Positions 1 through 9,231 of a stretch of 64,000 nt of DNA are shown here, piece by piece (position 1 is the stretch's first letter; each line of letters opens with the position of its first letter). Origin of the DNA: Myxococcales bacterium (GTDB lineage Bacteria; Myxococcota_A; UBA9160; UBA4427); contig DUBZ01000032.1 in NCBI GenBank assembly GCA_012960035.1, forward strand, positions 62,001-126,000, given 5' to 3'. The position numbers and the translations under genes are program-made. Under the pieces are notes generated by a model. That model saw only the letters and a program-made list of their open reading frames with translations. It was not told the DNA's origin and searched no databases.

Positions 1-414
1 TGCAACGTCGTCGCCGGTTCGCCGCGGGGGCTTTGTTCCTGTTCGGACATGAAAAGGAGACTGCGCGCTTGATTTCTTGGCGAGGTCCGGAAGTCGATCG
101 AGAAGGGCATCGATGCGAGCGGGGCTTAGTGGGCTGCCTGCTTCGAGGGGATTCGCGGGCGGGGTCGACGCGGGTTCAGCATCGCGAAGCTGGAGCGTGA
201 CTTGGGGCCGCCCACCAGGCCCGGGAATTGTCGCGACCTTGTCCCGAGAGAAACCGAGACTTAGCGCCGAAGAAGACAGTTCGGTGGGAAGCACGCGCCC
301 CACGATCTGACCGGTCGTTGTCATCAACCCGAAGGGCTCGAACACGACGAAGGCTGATAGAAGCGTAGCCGCGCCGATCGTTCTGAAAATCCATCTTCTG
401 CGTTGCTGCATCAT
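1..414 (-). CDS. N-terminus of a secreted or membrane-anchored protein, possibly alpha-2-macroglobulin-like (cut by window edge)
   Basis: An ATG at 414 opens a frame that stays open for 138 codons to the left edge. A strong purine-rich Shine-Dalgarno sequence (GAGGGGAGGG) lies just upstream. The protein starts MMQQRRRWIFRTIG and continues as a hydrophobic stretch of about 20 residues, so it is a signal peptide or signal anchor. A Pro/Ala-rich linker follows, then a segment containing ARIDALLDRLPDLAKK and TGTKPPRRTGDDV. The pattern LLxRLPxL followed by PPxRTGxxV recalls the N-terminal part of some bacterial alpha-2-macroglobulin-like surface proteins, but this is recall of a pattern, not an alignment. 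The downstream domains lie outside the window. Confidence 0.6.
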   Translation of the reverse strand, partial: MMQQRRRWIFRTIGAATLLSAFVVFEPFGLMTTTGQIVGRVLPTELSSSALSLGFSRDKVATIPGPGGRPQVTLQLRDAEPASTPPANPLEAGSPLSPARIDALLDRLPDLAKKSSAQSPFHVRTGTKPPRRTGDDVA

Positions 415-508
415 CGTCCCTCCCCTCACCGAAGTCTACCTGCGTGCCTTTTGATTAGACAACGCAATCGCGCATCGGTTTCCGCGACCCTGCCCCGGGT
501 TCGCGGGC

Positions 509-2368
509 GTGGTACCGTGCTCAAGTGATGAAGTACGCCACGCGATTGCATTCGCACACACGGATGTGCGACGCCTCGACCCGCGAGCCCGCCGAGACCG
601 CTTCCGTCGCCCGAAACGTTCGGCCGCGCTAGTGGTGTCCTTGCAAAGCGATGCTCGGAGTCGCGCGAGTTCGCTTGTGCCGATCTACATCGTGTTTCTT
701 GCCGCGCTCGCGGTCCGATACGCCTTCCTTGTTCAACTACGAGACGAATCCTATCTGGGAAATATTCGCGTCTCAGACGCTTTCGCGTACTTTGAACTCG
801 CGGGAATGATCGTCGCGGGAAACGCGCCCGCCGAACCCTACTGGCAAGCGCCTTTCTACCCACTGCTCTTGGCTGGGTTCCAGTGGCTATTCGGTGGCTC
901 GCTCGGCGCGGTCCAGTGGCTCCACCTTCTTGTGGGTGCCCTCAATTGCGCGTTGGTCTTTCGGTTGACCGACCGCATGTTCAGTCGGGAGGCTGCGTGG
1001 GCCGCCGCCGGGGTCGGGGTTCTCTATGCGCCGTTTTGGATCTTCGACGCTCAGCCCCTGCCGGCAAACCTAACCGCTCTGCTCGATCTCGTGTTGGTGT
1101 CGGTCTATCTGAGATTTCGCGAAAGCGGGAATTGGGATCTCCTCGCGGCGGCGGGCTTATTGCTTGGCCTGGTCATCACGACGCACGGTCTCGCGATGTT
1201 TACCCTGCCTGTGTTTCTGTACGACATTGCGACGCGGCGTCGCGACGCCGACGCTCAAACGAGCTCGGTTGCCGCCTGCGTCGCAGTGTTTTTGGCCGCC
1301 ACCGCGATCGCGCCCGCTTCGGTGAGTCTTCGTAATTCAATTGTCGCCAAGGCGCCGGTCTTCGTTTCATACAACGCGGGCATCAACTTCTACATCGGGA
1401 ACCACCGTGACTTGGAGCAGACGCTTGCGCGCCGGGGTGGCTACGAGTGGTGGGAATTGTTCAACAGCCCGTACGCGAGTGGCGCCAGTTCACCGGCGGA
1501 CATGAACCGGTATTTCATCGAACAAACGCTCAATGAATTTTTGGAGGCGCCGGGATCGGTTCTGCAGACGATTGGCAAGAAGGCCTTAATGGCTGTAGCG
1601 GGTAGTGAGCAAAAACGGAACTTCCCCATCTATCCTCTTCGCGAAGACTCGTGGTTATTGCGCGCATTGTTGTTCGAAGTTTCGATCTTTGGTTTCGTTG
1701 TGTTCGCCTTTCCGGCGGGGCTCGTGATTCCACTCGCGGTGTTCGGTTTTCTTTGGGTGCGGCGATCAGGAGGCGAGGGGACCGGTGGACTGTCGGCAAA
1801 GTCGCTTCCAGGTTGGATCGCCCTACTTCACGTGGCGGGCATGCTGGTCTTCTTTCCCACGGCGCGGTACCGCGTGCCCGCGATCATGCTCCTCTTACCC
1901 TACGTGGGCGTGGCCCTCGCGATGGCGTGGAATGGGTTTGCAACGCGGTCGCGAGAACGGGGCGACAGGCCGAGCGGGTTCGCGTCGGTTGTCACGACGG
2001 GGCTTGTCGTGTTTGCGATCGTCAACCCGCTGGCATCCAACGTATTTCGCCACCCGGTGCGAGACGAAGCTGAGCATCTGTATCTATCGGCGCGCTGGGG
2101 GCTAGAAACGTTATGGCGCGCCGAAAGCGAGTCGATCGAAGCGCGGATGCTCGCTACTGCTAACGAATCGATGCGCGTCGACCCGACATACCCGGAACCC
2201 CTTGAACTGCTCGCGATGCACTACCTCAACCGAGATATTGACCGAAGCATTGACTATCTCACCCAATTGGATCGACTCATCCCTGACGACGCGGCTGTTC
2301 AAGGCAAGCTTCGAAAAGCGACGGCACTCCGTGAGCAGCGGGTTCGTCAAGACGCCGCGGTGCAGTAA
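509..2368 (+). CDS. Multi-pass membrane glycosyltransferase, GT39/ArnT-like
   Basis: A protein of up to 619 residues with about 10 hydrophobic segments and an N-terminal module typical of GT-C (dolichyl-phosphate mannosyltransferase-like) enzymes. After the first membrane helix (IYIVFLAALAVRYAFL) comes an exposed loop with an acidic residue (RVSDAFAYFELA) and then WQAPFYPLLLAGFQWL, as in GT39/PMT family members that use a lipid-linked sugar. The last 100 residues are soluble and helical, with TPR-like character (YPEPLELLAMHYLNRD). The first 40 residues are very Arg-rich and probably untranslated; GTG codons at 632 and 635 are better starts although no clear ribosome site is seen. Donor and acceptor cannot be inferred. 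Confidence 0.75.
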   Translation: MVPCSSDEVRHAIAFAHTDVRRLDPRARRDRFRRPKRSAALVVSLQSDARSRASSLVPIYIVFLAALAVRYAFLVQLRDESYLGNIRVSDAFAYFELAGMIVAGNAPAEPYWQAPFYPLLLAGFQWLFGGSLGAVQWLHLLVGALNCALVFRLTDRMFSREAAWAAAGVGVLYAPFWIFDAQPLPANLTALLDLVLVSVYLRFRESGNWDLLAAAGLLLGLVITTHGLAMFTLPVFLYDIATRRRDADAQTSSVAACVAVFLAATAIAPASVSLRNSIVAKAPVFVSYNAGINFYIGNHRDLEQTLARRGGYEWWELFNSPYASGASSPADMNRYFIEQTLNEFLEAPGSVLQTIGKKALMAVAGSEQKRNFPIYPLREDSWLLRALLFEVSIFGFVVFAFPAGLVIPLAVFGFLWVRRSGGEGTGGLSAKSLPGWIALLHVAGMLVFFPTARYRVPAIMLLLPYVGVALAMAWNGFATRSRERGDRPSGFASVVTTGLVVFAIVNPLASNVFRHPVRDEAEHLYLSARWGLETLWRAESESIEARMLATANESMRVDPTYPEPLELLAMHYLNRDIDRSIDYLTQLDRLIPDDAAVQGKLRKATALREQRVRQDAAVQ

Positions 2369-2468
2369 GTCGCTTTAGGAAATTGAGTTCCGACACATCT
2401 GGCTGTCGAGACAGGCATTCTCGAAACACCGAAACACAAAGACACAATAGACATAAAGGAAGGCCCCC

Positions 2469-3593
2469 ATGCCGCTTAGCCCGATGGACGAATTCATGGC
2501 GCATCAGACGTGTGAAACCTTCGACCACGTTTTTACGAGCGATCGCAATTTCTACGACCGCTACTACTTCAATATGCATTCGAGTAGTGACGAACTCTTC
2601 GTCATTATGGGCATGGGGCAGTATCCCAACCTGGGGACAACCGACGCTTTCGTGTCGGTGTCGATCGGCGAAGAGATCCACGTCGTGCGGGCATCCCGGG
2701 AGCTCGGCGGCAATAGGCTCGATACCACGATTGGCCCCTTCGGCACCGAAGTGATCGAGGGGCTTCAGAAGGTGCGGTTCTTTTGCGAGCCGAACGAGCA
2801 TGGCATTTCTTTTGACCTGGTTTTCGAAGGCACCGTTCCCGCAGTCGAAGAACCAAAGACCTTTCAGCGGTTTCCACATGGACGCGTGTCGATGGACACG
2901 TCTCGTTATTCCCAAGTCGGCACTTGGACGGGGACCCTCGAAGTTGCGGGGAAACGTTTTGACGTGACGCCTGACCGCTGGCGCGGTGCGCGGGACCATT
3001 CCTGGGGCGTGCGCGGCATTGGCGAACCTGAACCGCCCGGAATTCGGGTGAGCCACATCGGCACGGGCTTTGGTTTCTTTCACACATGGATCCCGCTTCA
3101 AACCGACGACGGCCTGTACAAGCTCTTTTTCGAAGGCGACAAAGACGGCAACACGTTGGTCGAAGAGTCGGTCAAGATCGGCAGCGTGGCGTCCGGCGGC
3201 GCGATCGAAGAGATGGGGAGCCCTAAGTTCGACTACAAATACAAGCCGGGCACCCGCGAACTCGAGAGTGCGACGATCACATTTGCGGACCCCACCGGCA
3301 AAGAGATCGAGGTGCGTGCAACGCCGCAGCGCACGGTGTACCTCGCCGCGGGTTCTGGCTACATCCCGCAACCAGACTGGTCGCACGGCATGTATCAAGG
3401 CCCACTCAAAGTAGAAGGCAAGAAGTACGACATCAGCACTCCGGAAAAGCGCGCCGAACTCGGTCCGCTCTACGAGGTGCTGTGTCGCTTCGAATTGAGT
3501 ACGGGCGAAGTGAGCTACGGCCTGCTCGAATGTCTTTGCGTTGGGACCTACTTGCCGCTCGGTTTTGATTCGCCGGGAGCAATGGCGCCTTAG
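2469..3593 (+). CDS. Conserved protein, possibly AttH/lipocalin-like (DUF7064/7065 type)
   Basis: A 374-residue soluble protein without signal peptide or membrane segments. The ATG at 2469 has AAAGGAAGG just upstream, so the start is firm. The central motif DRWRGARDHSWGVR, and a beta-rich pattern with many Trp, Tyr and Gly residues, recall conserved proteins with tandem lipocalin-like halves related to AttH or hydroxyneurosporene-synthase-like folds. These occur in lipid- and steroid-degrading actinobacteria and proteobacteria. No catalytic residues can be named. It stands alone after the glycosyltransferase and converges on the SDR gene, 17 bp from its end. Confidence 0.65.
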   Translation: MPLSPMDEFMAHQTCETFDHVFTSDRNFYDRYYFNMHSSSDELFVIMGMGQYPNLGTTDAFVSVSIGEEIHVVRASRELGGNRLDTTIGPFGTEVIEGLQKVRFFCEPNEHGISFDLVFEGTVPAVEEPKTFQRFPHGRVSMDTSRYSQVGTWTGTLEVAGKRFDVTPDRWRGARDHSWGVRGIGEPEPPGIRVSHIGTGFGFFHTWIPLQTDDGLYKLFFEGDKDGNTLVEESVKIGSVASGGAIEEMGSPKFDYKYKPGTRELESATITFADPTGKEIEVRATPQRTVYLAAGSGYIPQPDWSHGMYQGPLKVEGKKYDISTPEKRAELGPLYEVLCRFELSTGEVSYGLLECLCVGTYLPLGFDSPGAMAP

Positions 3594-3610
3594 GCGTCAC
3601 ATGAAACGCC

Positions 3611-4414
3611 CTAAATCGCGCAGTCCGTTGCACCGCCATCGATCCGCAGCGTCGAGCCGTTGATGTAGGCCGCGCGTGCGCTTGCGAGAAACACGACGAG
3701 GTCGGCGACTTCGCTGGGTTCTGCGATGCGACCGAGCGGGTTATCGAACATGCCCTTCATCGCTTTGCGTTGAACAACCGCCCAATCGTCGCCCCAGCCT
3801 TCTTTCTCGGCGCGTCGCCACATCATGGCCTTGATCTCTTCGGTGGCGATGATGCCCGGACTCACGAGGTTTACCGTGACGCCGCTATTGGCGAGGTCTT
3901 TCGCGAGGGTGAGGCAAACGTTCGCGAGCGCGGCCTTCGACGCGTAGTAATGAGGCATGCGCGCTGCGGGTCGCAAGCCGCCAACGGTTCCGAGCCAGAC
4001 TACGCGCCCCCAGCTTCGTTCGGTCATGCCCGGCGTAAGCGCCTTTGCGAGTCGAACTCCGGAGATCACATTCTTTTGGTAGATGTCGGCCCAGTCATCG
4101 CTGGAAGCGGTCGGCCAGGTTCCGGCCTCGGCAACGCCGTAGTTGTTGACAAGGATGTCGATGGGGCGGCCCGCACTTTCGAGTTGATTCACGACCTCGG
4201 CGGCACCGGCGTCTTTAACGATGTTTCCATAGACCGGATAGGCCTGGTGGCCCGCGTCGGTAATGCGCGCGACAACGGAGTCAGCCTGACCTGCCTCAAA
4301 GCCATGGACATAGACCGCGACACCTTCCTTCGCGAGCCCTTCGGCGATCGCGGAACCCGTGCCGCGATAGCTTCCTGTTACGAGGGCTGTCTTGTTTTTG
4401 AGCTCGAGATCCAT
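3611..4414 (-). CDS. Short-chain dehydrogenase/reductase (SDR)
   Basis: A classical SDR of 267 residues. The NAD(P) loop is TGSYRGTG near residue 13, the NNYG element is present, and the active-site YYASK gives Tyr-x3-Lys. The residue 13 positions before the catalytic Tyr, normally Ser, is Thr (WLGTVGG). That is a conservative change that may still work. The C-terminus has the usual STLRIDGGATD. The start is placed at the ATG at 4414, which has AAAGG a few bases upstream and begins MDLELKNKTALVTG; a longer in-frame extension to 4459 looks uncoded. The substrate is unknown. Confidence 0.85.
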   Translation of the reverse strand: MDLELKNKTALVTGSYRGTGSAIAEGLAKEGVAVYVHGFEAGQADSVVARITDAGHQAYPVYGNIVKDAGAAEVVNQLESAGRPIDILVNNYGVAEAGTWPTASSDDWADIYQKNVISGVRLAKALTPGMTERSWGRVVWLGTVGGLRPAARMPHYYASKAALANVCLTLAKDLANSGVTVNLVSPGIIATEEIKAMMWRRAEKEGWGDDWAVVQRKAMKGMFDNPLGRIAEPSEVADLVVFLASARAAYINGSTLRIDGGATDCAI

Positions 4415-4518
4415 GGGAATGCCTTTCGAAAACGTCTGGGTGTCAACGCGGTTTAGCACGGCCGCCCGGTCGTCACGACCACAGTCCTCGGGTTGGTTAC
4501 ACTCGCAGAAGTCTAATC

Positions 4519-5367
4519 GTGCGGGGTGAAAGGGTGATCAACGCCGGAAGAGGTGAAAAGTTTGTTGCGGTCATTGGGTTGCCGCGGAGCGGAACGACCC
4601 TGTTAACCGCTCTGCTCGATCGCCATTCATCGCTGTGTTTGTATTACGAGCCCTGGAATGCATCCCCCAACGCCCGCCCGCCCGTGCCCAAAGACATTGC
4701 CGAGTTTCGCGCTTGTATGGCGGCGCGCTTTGGGGATGCCGCGCATGCGAAGGGGACCATCACGGGTTTCAAGGAAACGACGACCAATGTCGGGACGACG
4801 GCTTGGGCTGTCGACGCGATCGATTCACTGTCACAGACGTGTGACCTGACACCGATTTGGATTCAACGCGACCCCATTCACTGCCTGCTTTCAAAGGTCG
4901 AAGGCGCAAAAAAGTGGTGGGGCTATCCGGATGCCAAGTTTTCCAAAGAAATATTGGAAAAGTTTCTAACGGAAACGGAAAACAGCTACGACACCTTGCG
5001 AGCTCTCATGAGGCGACACGGTGGTCTCGCGGTGCGCTACGAGGCACTTGTGCGCAGCCCGGCAGACGTTCTTACCCTCGTCATGAAAAGCGTGGATGAA
5101 CCCTTCGAACTGTCGCAACTCGACTACTACAAGTCGAATTCCGAAGCAGGGCTCGGAAAGAAGGTGATGGGGGATCCCGGTCTCATCGAAAAACCGCGAC
5201 AGGTCAACGACGACTCGATTGCGCGGCGTGACCGAGAGGCGCTGCAATATCGCTCTGTGATCCGCGATGTATTCGAACAGCCGCGCTTTGAAGCCCTCGT
5301 CTCGCAGTTCGAACGGTTCGCGGGGCTGCCATCTGTTGCGCGCGCTCAACTCGACTTCGAGCCGTAG
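4519..5367 (+). CDS. Sulfotransferase family protein
   Basis: A 282-residue protein with the 5'-phosphosulfate-binding loop GLPRSGTTLLTALLDRH near the N-terminus, the signature of PAPS-dependent sulfotransferases (Sulfotransfer_1/3). The 3'-phosphate-binding region is probably the QRDPIHCLLSK segment near residue 120. GTG at 4519 is used here; a GTG at 4534, preceded by GGGGTGAAAG, is an equally good start. The 3' end overlaps the convergent DUF169 gene by 22 bp. The acceptor (lipid, sugar or small molecule) cannot be told from sequence. Confidence 0.8.
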   Translation: MRGERVINAGRGEKFVAVIGLPRSGTTLLTALLDRHSSLCLYYEPWNASPNARPPVPKDIAEFRACMAARFGDAAHAKGTITGFKETTTNVGTTAWAVDAIDSLSQTCDLTPIWIQRDPIHCLLSKVEGAKKWWGYPDAKFSKEILEKFLTETENSYDTLRALMRRHGGLAVRYEALVRSPADVLTLVMKSVDEPFELSQLDYYKSNSEAGLGKKVMGDPGLIEKPRQVNDDSIARRDREALQYRSVIRDVFEQPRFEALVSQFERFAGLPSVARAQLDFEP

Positions 5368-6152
5368 CTCTGCGCCATACTCGCGGCCGGTGACAACTGG
5401 ATGCCGTGGTTGGGGATCGGGTAACGCAGTCCCGCTTTGCTCAGAGCTTCAAGTCCCGCGATGATCTTCGGCAAGTCGCTCGGCGGGAGTGCGACCAATA
5501 GTTCGTCGTCCTGCACGCCGCCGAATTTCCGTTCCGCGTAACAGGGGATAGATACCGAAAACTCTCCGGTCTTGAGCGCACGCCCCCATGAGTCCGCGCA
5601 AGCGCTTTCGCCGACCACCGAGAACGAGCACTTCTTGTAGTCGCGGTATTGGTAACCATTGATGAGGGTGATCATCTGGCCTGGCGTTGCGTAGATCAAA
5701 CATATGTCCGGGTTGTCGATCCGCCCTGAAACCAAGGGCGACACCGCCATGGCTTCGTAGTCGCCATAGCTCGCACAGTCCATCGCGCCTTGGTGCGCGG
5801 CGCTGTCCTCGAGCGTGCCGTACCACACGCCGTTGAACTGGTTTCCGCTTTTCCATTCTTCGTCTTGGGGGTGAAGTCCGAGCACGGCACCGCATTGGGC
5901 GCCCATCAGGTGTTCCATCGTGAAGCCAATCGTGTACCCGATCCAGCGCGCTTGTCCGACAATTTGATCTGTTGCGAGTTTTAGCGACGGGTCGGGGATT
6001 CGAATTCGCGGGATGTCGTCGAGGTCTTTGCGCGTCTTGAAACGCTTCATGCCGATCGGCGTTGCCTTGAGGCGTAGCAAACGAACGAGGTCCTCACAGA
6101 TGGCTTTGAAGTCGTATTCGGTCTCGTCTCCCCAACAGTTGGGTGAGGTCAT
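5346..6152 (-). CDS. DUF169 domain protein
   Basis: A soluble protein of 268 residues starting MTSPNCWGDETEYDF. GGAGGAAG is placed before the ATG at 6152. The body matches the DUF169 pattern: LVRLLRLKATPIGMKRF near the N-terminus, then a Cys-containing middle (GAQCGAVLGL), GYQYRDYKKCSFSVVGES, and a C-terminal ALPPSDLPKIIAGLEAL. DUF169 proteins are common in anaerobes and deltaproteobacteria and have no firmly established reaction. It converges on and slightly overlaps the sulfotransferase gene. Confidence 0.75.
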   Translation of the reverse strand: MTSPNCWGDETEYDFKAICEDLVRLLRLKATPIGMKRFKTRKDLDDIPRIRIPDPSLKLATDQIVGQARWIGYTIGFTMEHLMGAQCGAVLGLHPQDEEWKSGNQFNGVWYGTLEDSAAHQGAMDCASYGDYEAMAVSPLVSGRIDNPDICLIYATPGQMITLINGYQYRDYKKCSFSVVGESACADSWGRALKTGEFSVSIPCYAERKFGGVQDDELLVALPPSDLPKIIAGLEALSKAGLRYPIPNHGIQLSPAASMAQSYGSKSS

Positions 6153-6305
6153 CGTGGCTTCCTCCAGTACGCGCGCATGGGTTCGAGTCGTGGGTTGAAA
6201 TATTGAGGTTCGCATCTTCTACCCGCTCGGGCACTTGCTTTCGAGCCCAATCGCGATGTTGATGCTCGCGCTCGGTCTTGGTGATGGTCCGCACGGGAGT
6301 CCCGT

Positions 6306-6695
6306 ATGAATTTCGGATTCAGCGAAGAGCAGGATCTACTGCGCAGCTCGGTTCGAAGGTTTTTGGACGAGCGCTGCCCTCTTGAAGAAGTTCCCAGGCT
6401 TTCGGAAACCTCTCCCGGCTACTGCGACGCGCAATGGGCCGAACTTGCTGCGCTCGGTTGGCCCCGTACAGTTGATTGGAGCCGACCACGTGGGCCGCGG
6501 ACGCGGCGAACATCTAAAAGGTTTGCTTGGACGGTTCGCGCGACGCGAAGATCATGGCCCGACCACGGACTTTTCGCTCTGGGTTCCAACCGACTGTACG
6601 TTCACCGCGGCACCGGCTTTTTCGGTTTCCCGTTGCGGGTCGGGGTGCCGGGTGAAGCGTCGCTGATGGAACTGATCGTCAACGAAGCGGACTAA
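6306..6695 (+). pseudogene. Acyl-CoA dehydrogenase remnant (N-terminus only)
   Basis: The frame begins MNFGFSEEQDLLRSSVRRFL and continues to AQWAELAALGWP. This is the standard first helical segment of acyl-CoA dehydrogenases, about 50 residues. After that the frame becomes Arg-rich and unrelated (RPRGPRTRRTSKRF), consistent with a frameshift, deletion or recombination, and it ends at 129 residues where a functional enzyme has about 380. No FAD-binding or catalytic Glu region follows in any frame. It is a decayed copy; two intact acyl-CoA dehydrogenases lie at 13985 and 58730. Confidence 0.6.
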
Positions 6696-7477
6696 ACCGA
6701 CACCCGCGAACACACGTACAGGATGTGGGGGTACGGGAGAAAGTCGTTGATCGTGTGACGCTTGACCGTGAATCCCAACTGCTCGACCAGGGCGGTGAGT
6801 TCAACCGGGTCCCAATAGTGAATCGGCTCGGATCCGACCATCAAGCGATCGAGTGCCAAGGTGAACAACCGCTTGTACGCCGGCCGGTTGGAAACGTCCT
6901 TTAGCAGCAGGACACCATTGGGCGCGACGAGCTCTGCGACACGCGCGAGGAAGTTCGCGACTTCGTCCTTCGGGAGATGGTGGATCAAGTCGAGCATGAA
7001 GATCGCATCGAACTGTCCACTGCCCTTCCACGCGAGCACGTTCGACGTGGTGTAGTGGACGTTGTCGACACCAAGCTTTGCGGCGCATTCTTCAGCGGCT
7101 CCGATGCGGTCCGCGTCGAGGTCCACTCCGGTGACCTTTCGCGTCGGAGCGTCGATCGCGAAGTAGAGGGAAAATAGACCGAAGCCGCAACCGAGGTCGA
7201 GAATCCGTCCCTCGCGTGGGAGATACTGACCGATCTCCTGCAAAAAAATTTGACGCAAGATCAAGAAGCGAATGCGTGCGTAGATCCGGACGACGAAGCT
7301 CTTCTGATTGGCGATGATCCTTTCGACAGCAGCGCGTTCACTGCCCGGCGTCGTTCCAACCGTGGCGCGCGAAGCCGCTGTGGGTGACTTCGTATCATGC
7401 GTCTGGTTTGTAGGGTCGTCGCTCAAATCAAAATCTCTCGCTTGCCTTGCTTGCCGATTCGCAATTCGTGTGGCCAT
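6692..7477 (-). CDS. Class I SAM-dependent methyltransferase
   Basis: The Rossmann methyltransferase core is plain: motif I ILDLGCGFGLFSLYFA, the acidic residue after beta-2 (VTGVDLDADRI), and motif IV-like FDAIFMLDLIHHLP. A hydrophobic helical patch (IYARIRFLILRQIFLQE) precedes the core and may lie along the membrane. The start at 7477 (MATRIANRQAR) is chosen over a longer Arg-rich extension to 7666. The protein is 261 residues. The end overlaps the acyl-CoA dehydrogenase remnant by a few bases. The substrate is unknown. Confidence 0.8.
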   Translation of the reverse strand: MATRIANRQARQARDFDLSDDPTNQTHDTKSPTAASRATVGTTPGSERAAVERIIANQKSFVVRIYARIRFLILRQIFLQEIGQYLPREGRILDLGCGFGLFSLYFAIDAPTRKVTGVDLDADRIGAAEECAAKLGVDNVHYTTSNVLAWKGSGQFDAIFMLDLIHHLPKDEVANFLARVAELVAPNGVLLLKDVSNRPAYKRLFTLALDRLMVGSEPIHYWDPVELTALVEQLGFTVKRHTINDFLPYPHILYVCSRVSV

Positions 7478-7578
7478 CGTCGCGTCAGAGGTTGCTCGAA
7501 GGGCCGTGACGATGGACGCCGGCGCGGTGTCGGGAGAGCCGGAGTCGAACCGAAGGTTTGGGTTGTGGCTTCGCGATC

Positions 7579-7923
7579 TTACAGCAACCCCGCCGCCGCG
7601 AGGATCAGCGAGCCGGTGCAAACGGATGTCGTCCAGGGGGTTGTTTCGTGAATGGCCCGTACCCAATCAAGTGCGCGCGGGCTTTCGCACACGGCCGCGT
7701 AGCCGGGACCGCCCGGCACGATCAGGATGTCTGCTGCGGGGACGTCGTCAAAACCGGCATCGGCGTGAAGCGCCAAGTTCCCGGTGTCATTTCGGACAGG
7801 ACCTTTGGTTTCGCAACGAAGACGATCTTGTTGTCGGGGATCTGGTTCTTGATCGTTGACTGTTGGAGTCCTACTGATTCCGACTTCGCATAACCGTCGC
7901 CTGGGATTTGCGACCCTGCACAA
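7579..7923 (-). pseudogene. DJ-1/PfpI family remnant
   Basis: The last 70 residues read like the core of a DJ-1/PfpI (GATase1-like) protein: FDDVPAADILIVPGGPG, then SPRALDWVRA, then TTSVCTGSLILAAAGLL containing the nucleophile-elbow Cys. The frame stops right after this elbow, so the final third is missing. The expected N-terminus is split between two frames around 7790-7860, where VFVAKPK is in a neighbouring frame. Both ends are damaged, so a functional product is unlikely. Confidence 0.6.
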
Positions 7924-8001
7924 GCTGGATGCGACTCATTTGGGGCTCTGCTCCAATACCCGCACCAACTGTTCATGGAGGAAGTGGGTGGGTCAGTGCC
8001 G

Positions 8002-9102
8002 CTAGTCCGTGTCGGGCAATAGGCAGGAGTGGATCGATTCTTCGTGCGGAATTTCTCGCGCCAAGGTGCGAATCGCCAATGCGGCATCGCGAAGATCGAA
8101 GTCGTGGGTGTGCATGTTCTGGATCGGCGTGGTTCGCGACTCGAGCAAGCGGATGGCGCTTGTGTAACCCGAAGCCGTCACGCCGATCGCACCGCGAATC
8201 GAAATTTCTTTCATCACAATCTTGTCCGAGACGAAATTGGGGATCGGTTTGAAACCCTTCACGCCGGCAAGGACGACCGTGCCCCCCATGCTGACGTAGT
8301 TGAGCGATTCGGAAACTGGCTCGGTTGCGTAAGACGAAACATCGACCACGACGTCAGCGCCCCGTCCGTCGGTGAGTTCATTTACGCGATCTTTGGTGTT
8401 TTCGTTTTCCACGTCGATGACCGCGTCCGCACCAAACTCGAGGGCCAGGTCGAGCTTTGCTTTGTCGGCGGCGAGCCCCGTCACGATGATCTTCTTGGCG
8501 CCAACGTCCTTGCACGCGAGCACGGAAGCCAAGCCTCTCTGTCCGGGACCCATGATGAGCACCGTGTCTTGCGGGCCGGTGTTTGGGATCTCAACCGCCC
8601 AGCGATAACCGGCTCCCAACGGGTTGAACATGACGGCAACTTCCGGGGGCAGTGTGGGGTCGACTTTGTGCACGATCGAATTCGGCGCGAGGTACATGAA
8701 TTCGGCATACGAACCCCAGAGCCCCGGCGCGACCGAGAGTGGAATGTACGAATAGATCTTTCGCGAATGACAAAGGTGGTAGCGGCCCGCCAAGCAGTTC
8801 TGACAGAAACGACACGACAGCATGGTCTCGACGGCGACGCGATCTCCAACTTCGACGCCCCATCGTTCCGCTGCGCCATCGCCGATCTTGGCGATCACGC
8901 CGAGAGGTTCATGGCCGGGAATCACCGGCATCGGGGTGCGAAGCACGCCCTCGAATTGTTCGTAGTCGCTGCCGCAGATTCCGCATGACTCGATGCGCAG
9001 GAGAGCGTCGTCGTGTCCAATTTCGGGAATCGCAATGTCTCGGGCTTCGAGCTTGCGCTCTTCGGTCAGGACCATCGCCATCGACTTGCTGGGAAGACTC
9101 AT
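8002..9102 (-). CDS. Zinc-dependent alcohol dehydrogenase (MDR family)
   Basis: A 366-residue medium-chain dehydrogenase. Catalytic zinc ligands are in SCGICGSDYEQFEG and the GHEPLG motif. Structural-zinc cysteines are in CRFCQNCLAGRYHLC. The nucleotide-binding region is VLIMGPGQRGLASVLACK, with a Gln where a hydrophobic residue is more usual. The ATG at 9102 (MSLPSKSMAMV) has AGGAG about 11 bases upstream and is preferred to 9129. It is divergent from the hydrolase gene. Likely an NAD(P)-dependent oxidation of an alcohol or polyol; the substrate is not predictable. Confidence 0.85.
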   Translation of the reverse strand: MSLPSKSMAMVLTEERKLEARDIAIPEIGHDDALLRIESCGICGSDYEQFEGVLRTPMPVIPGHEPLGVIAKIGDGAAERWGVEVGDRVAVETMLSCRFCQNCLAGRYHLCHSRKIYSYIPLSVAPGLWGSYAEFMYLAPNSIVHKVDPTLPPEVAVMFNPLGAGYRWAVEIPNTGPQDTVLIMGPGQRGLASVLACKDVGAKKIIVTGLAADKAKLDLALEFGADAVIDVENENTKDRVNELTDGRGADVVVDVSSYATEPVSESLNYVSMGGTVVLAGVKGFKPIPNFVSDKIVMKEISIRGAIGVTASGYTSAIRLLESRTTPIQNMHTHDFDLRDAALAIRTLAREIPHEESIHSCLLPDTD

Positions 9103-9231
9103 CGCGTGACTCGCTCCTAGTTTCATCAATCCGTTCGGCCGACGCTGGTTACTTTAGCCTATCGTTCGGTGTGACGAGCGGGGGTGTGCTCGATCGCACG
9201 ATCTACTTGGGCGCTTATGTGGACGCTTTCA

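Noticed and set aside
2277-3398. Long minus-strand frame antisense to the conserved protein at 2469
   Set aside because: The plus-strand gene has a firm start and a recognisable motif; the antisense product is rich in His/Arg with no domain.
7530-7560. tRNA 3'-end-like sequence (minus strand GGTTCGACTCCGG)
   Set aside because: It resembles a T-arm but there is no matching acceptor strand, D-arm or anticodon arm upstream.
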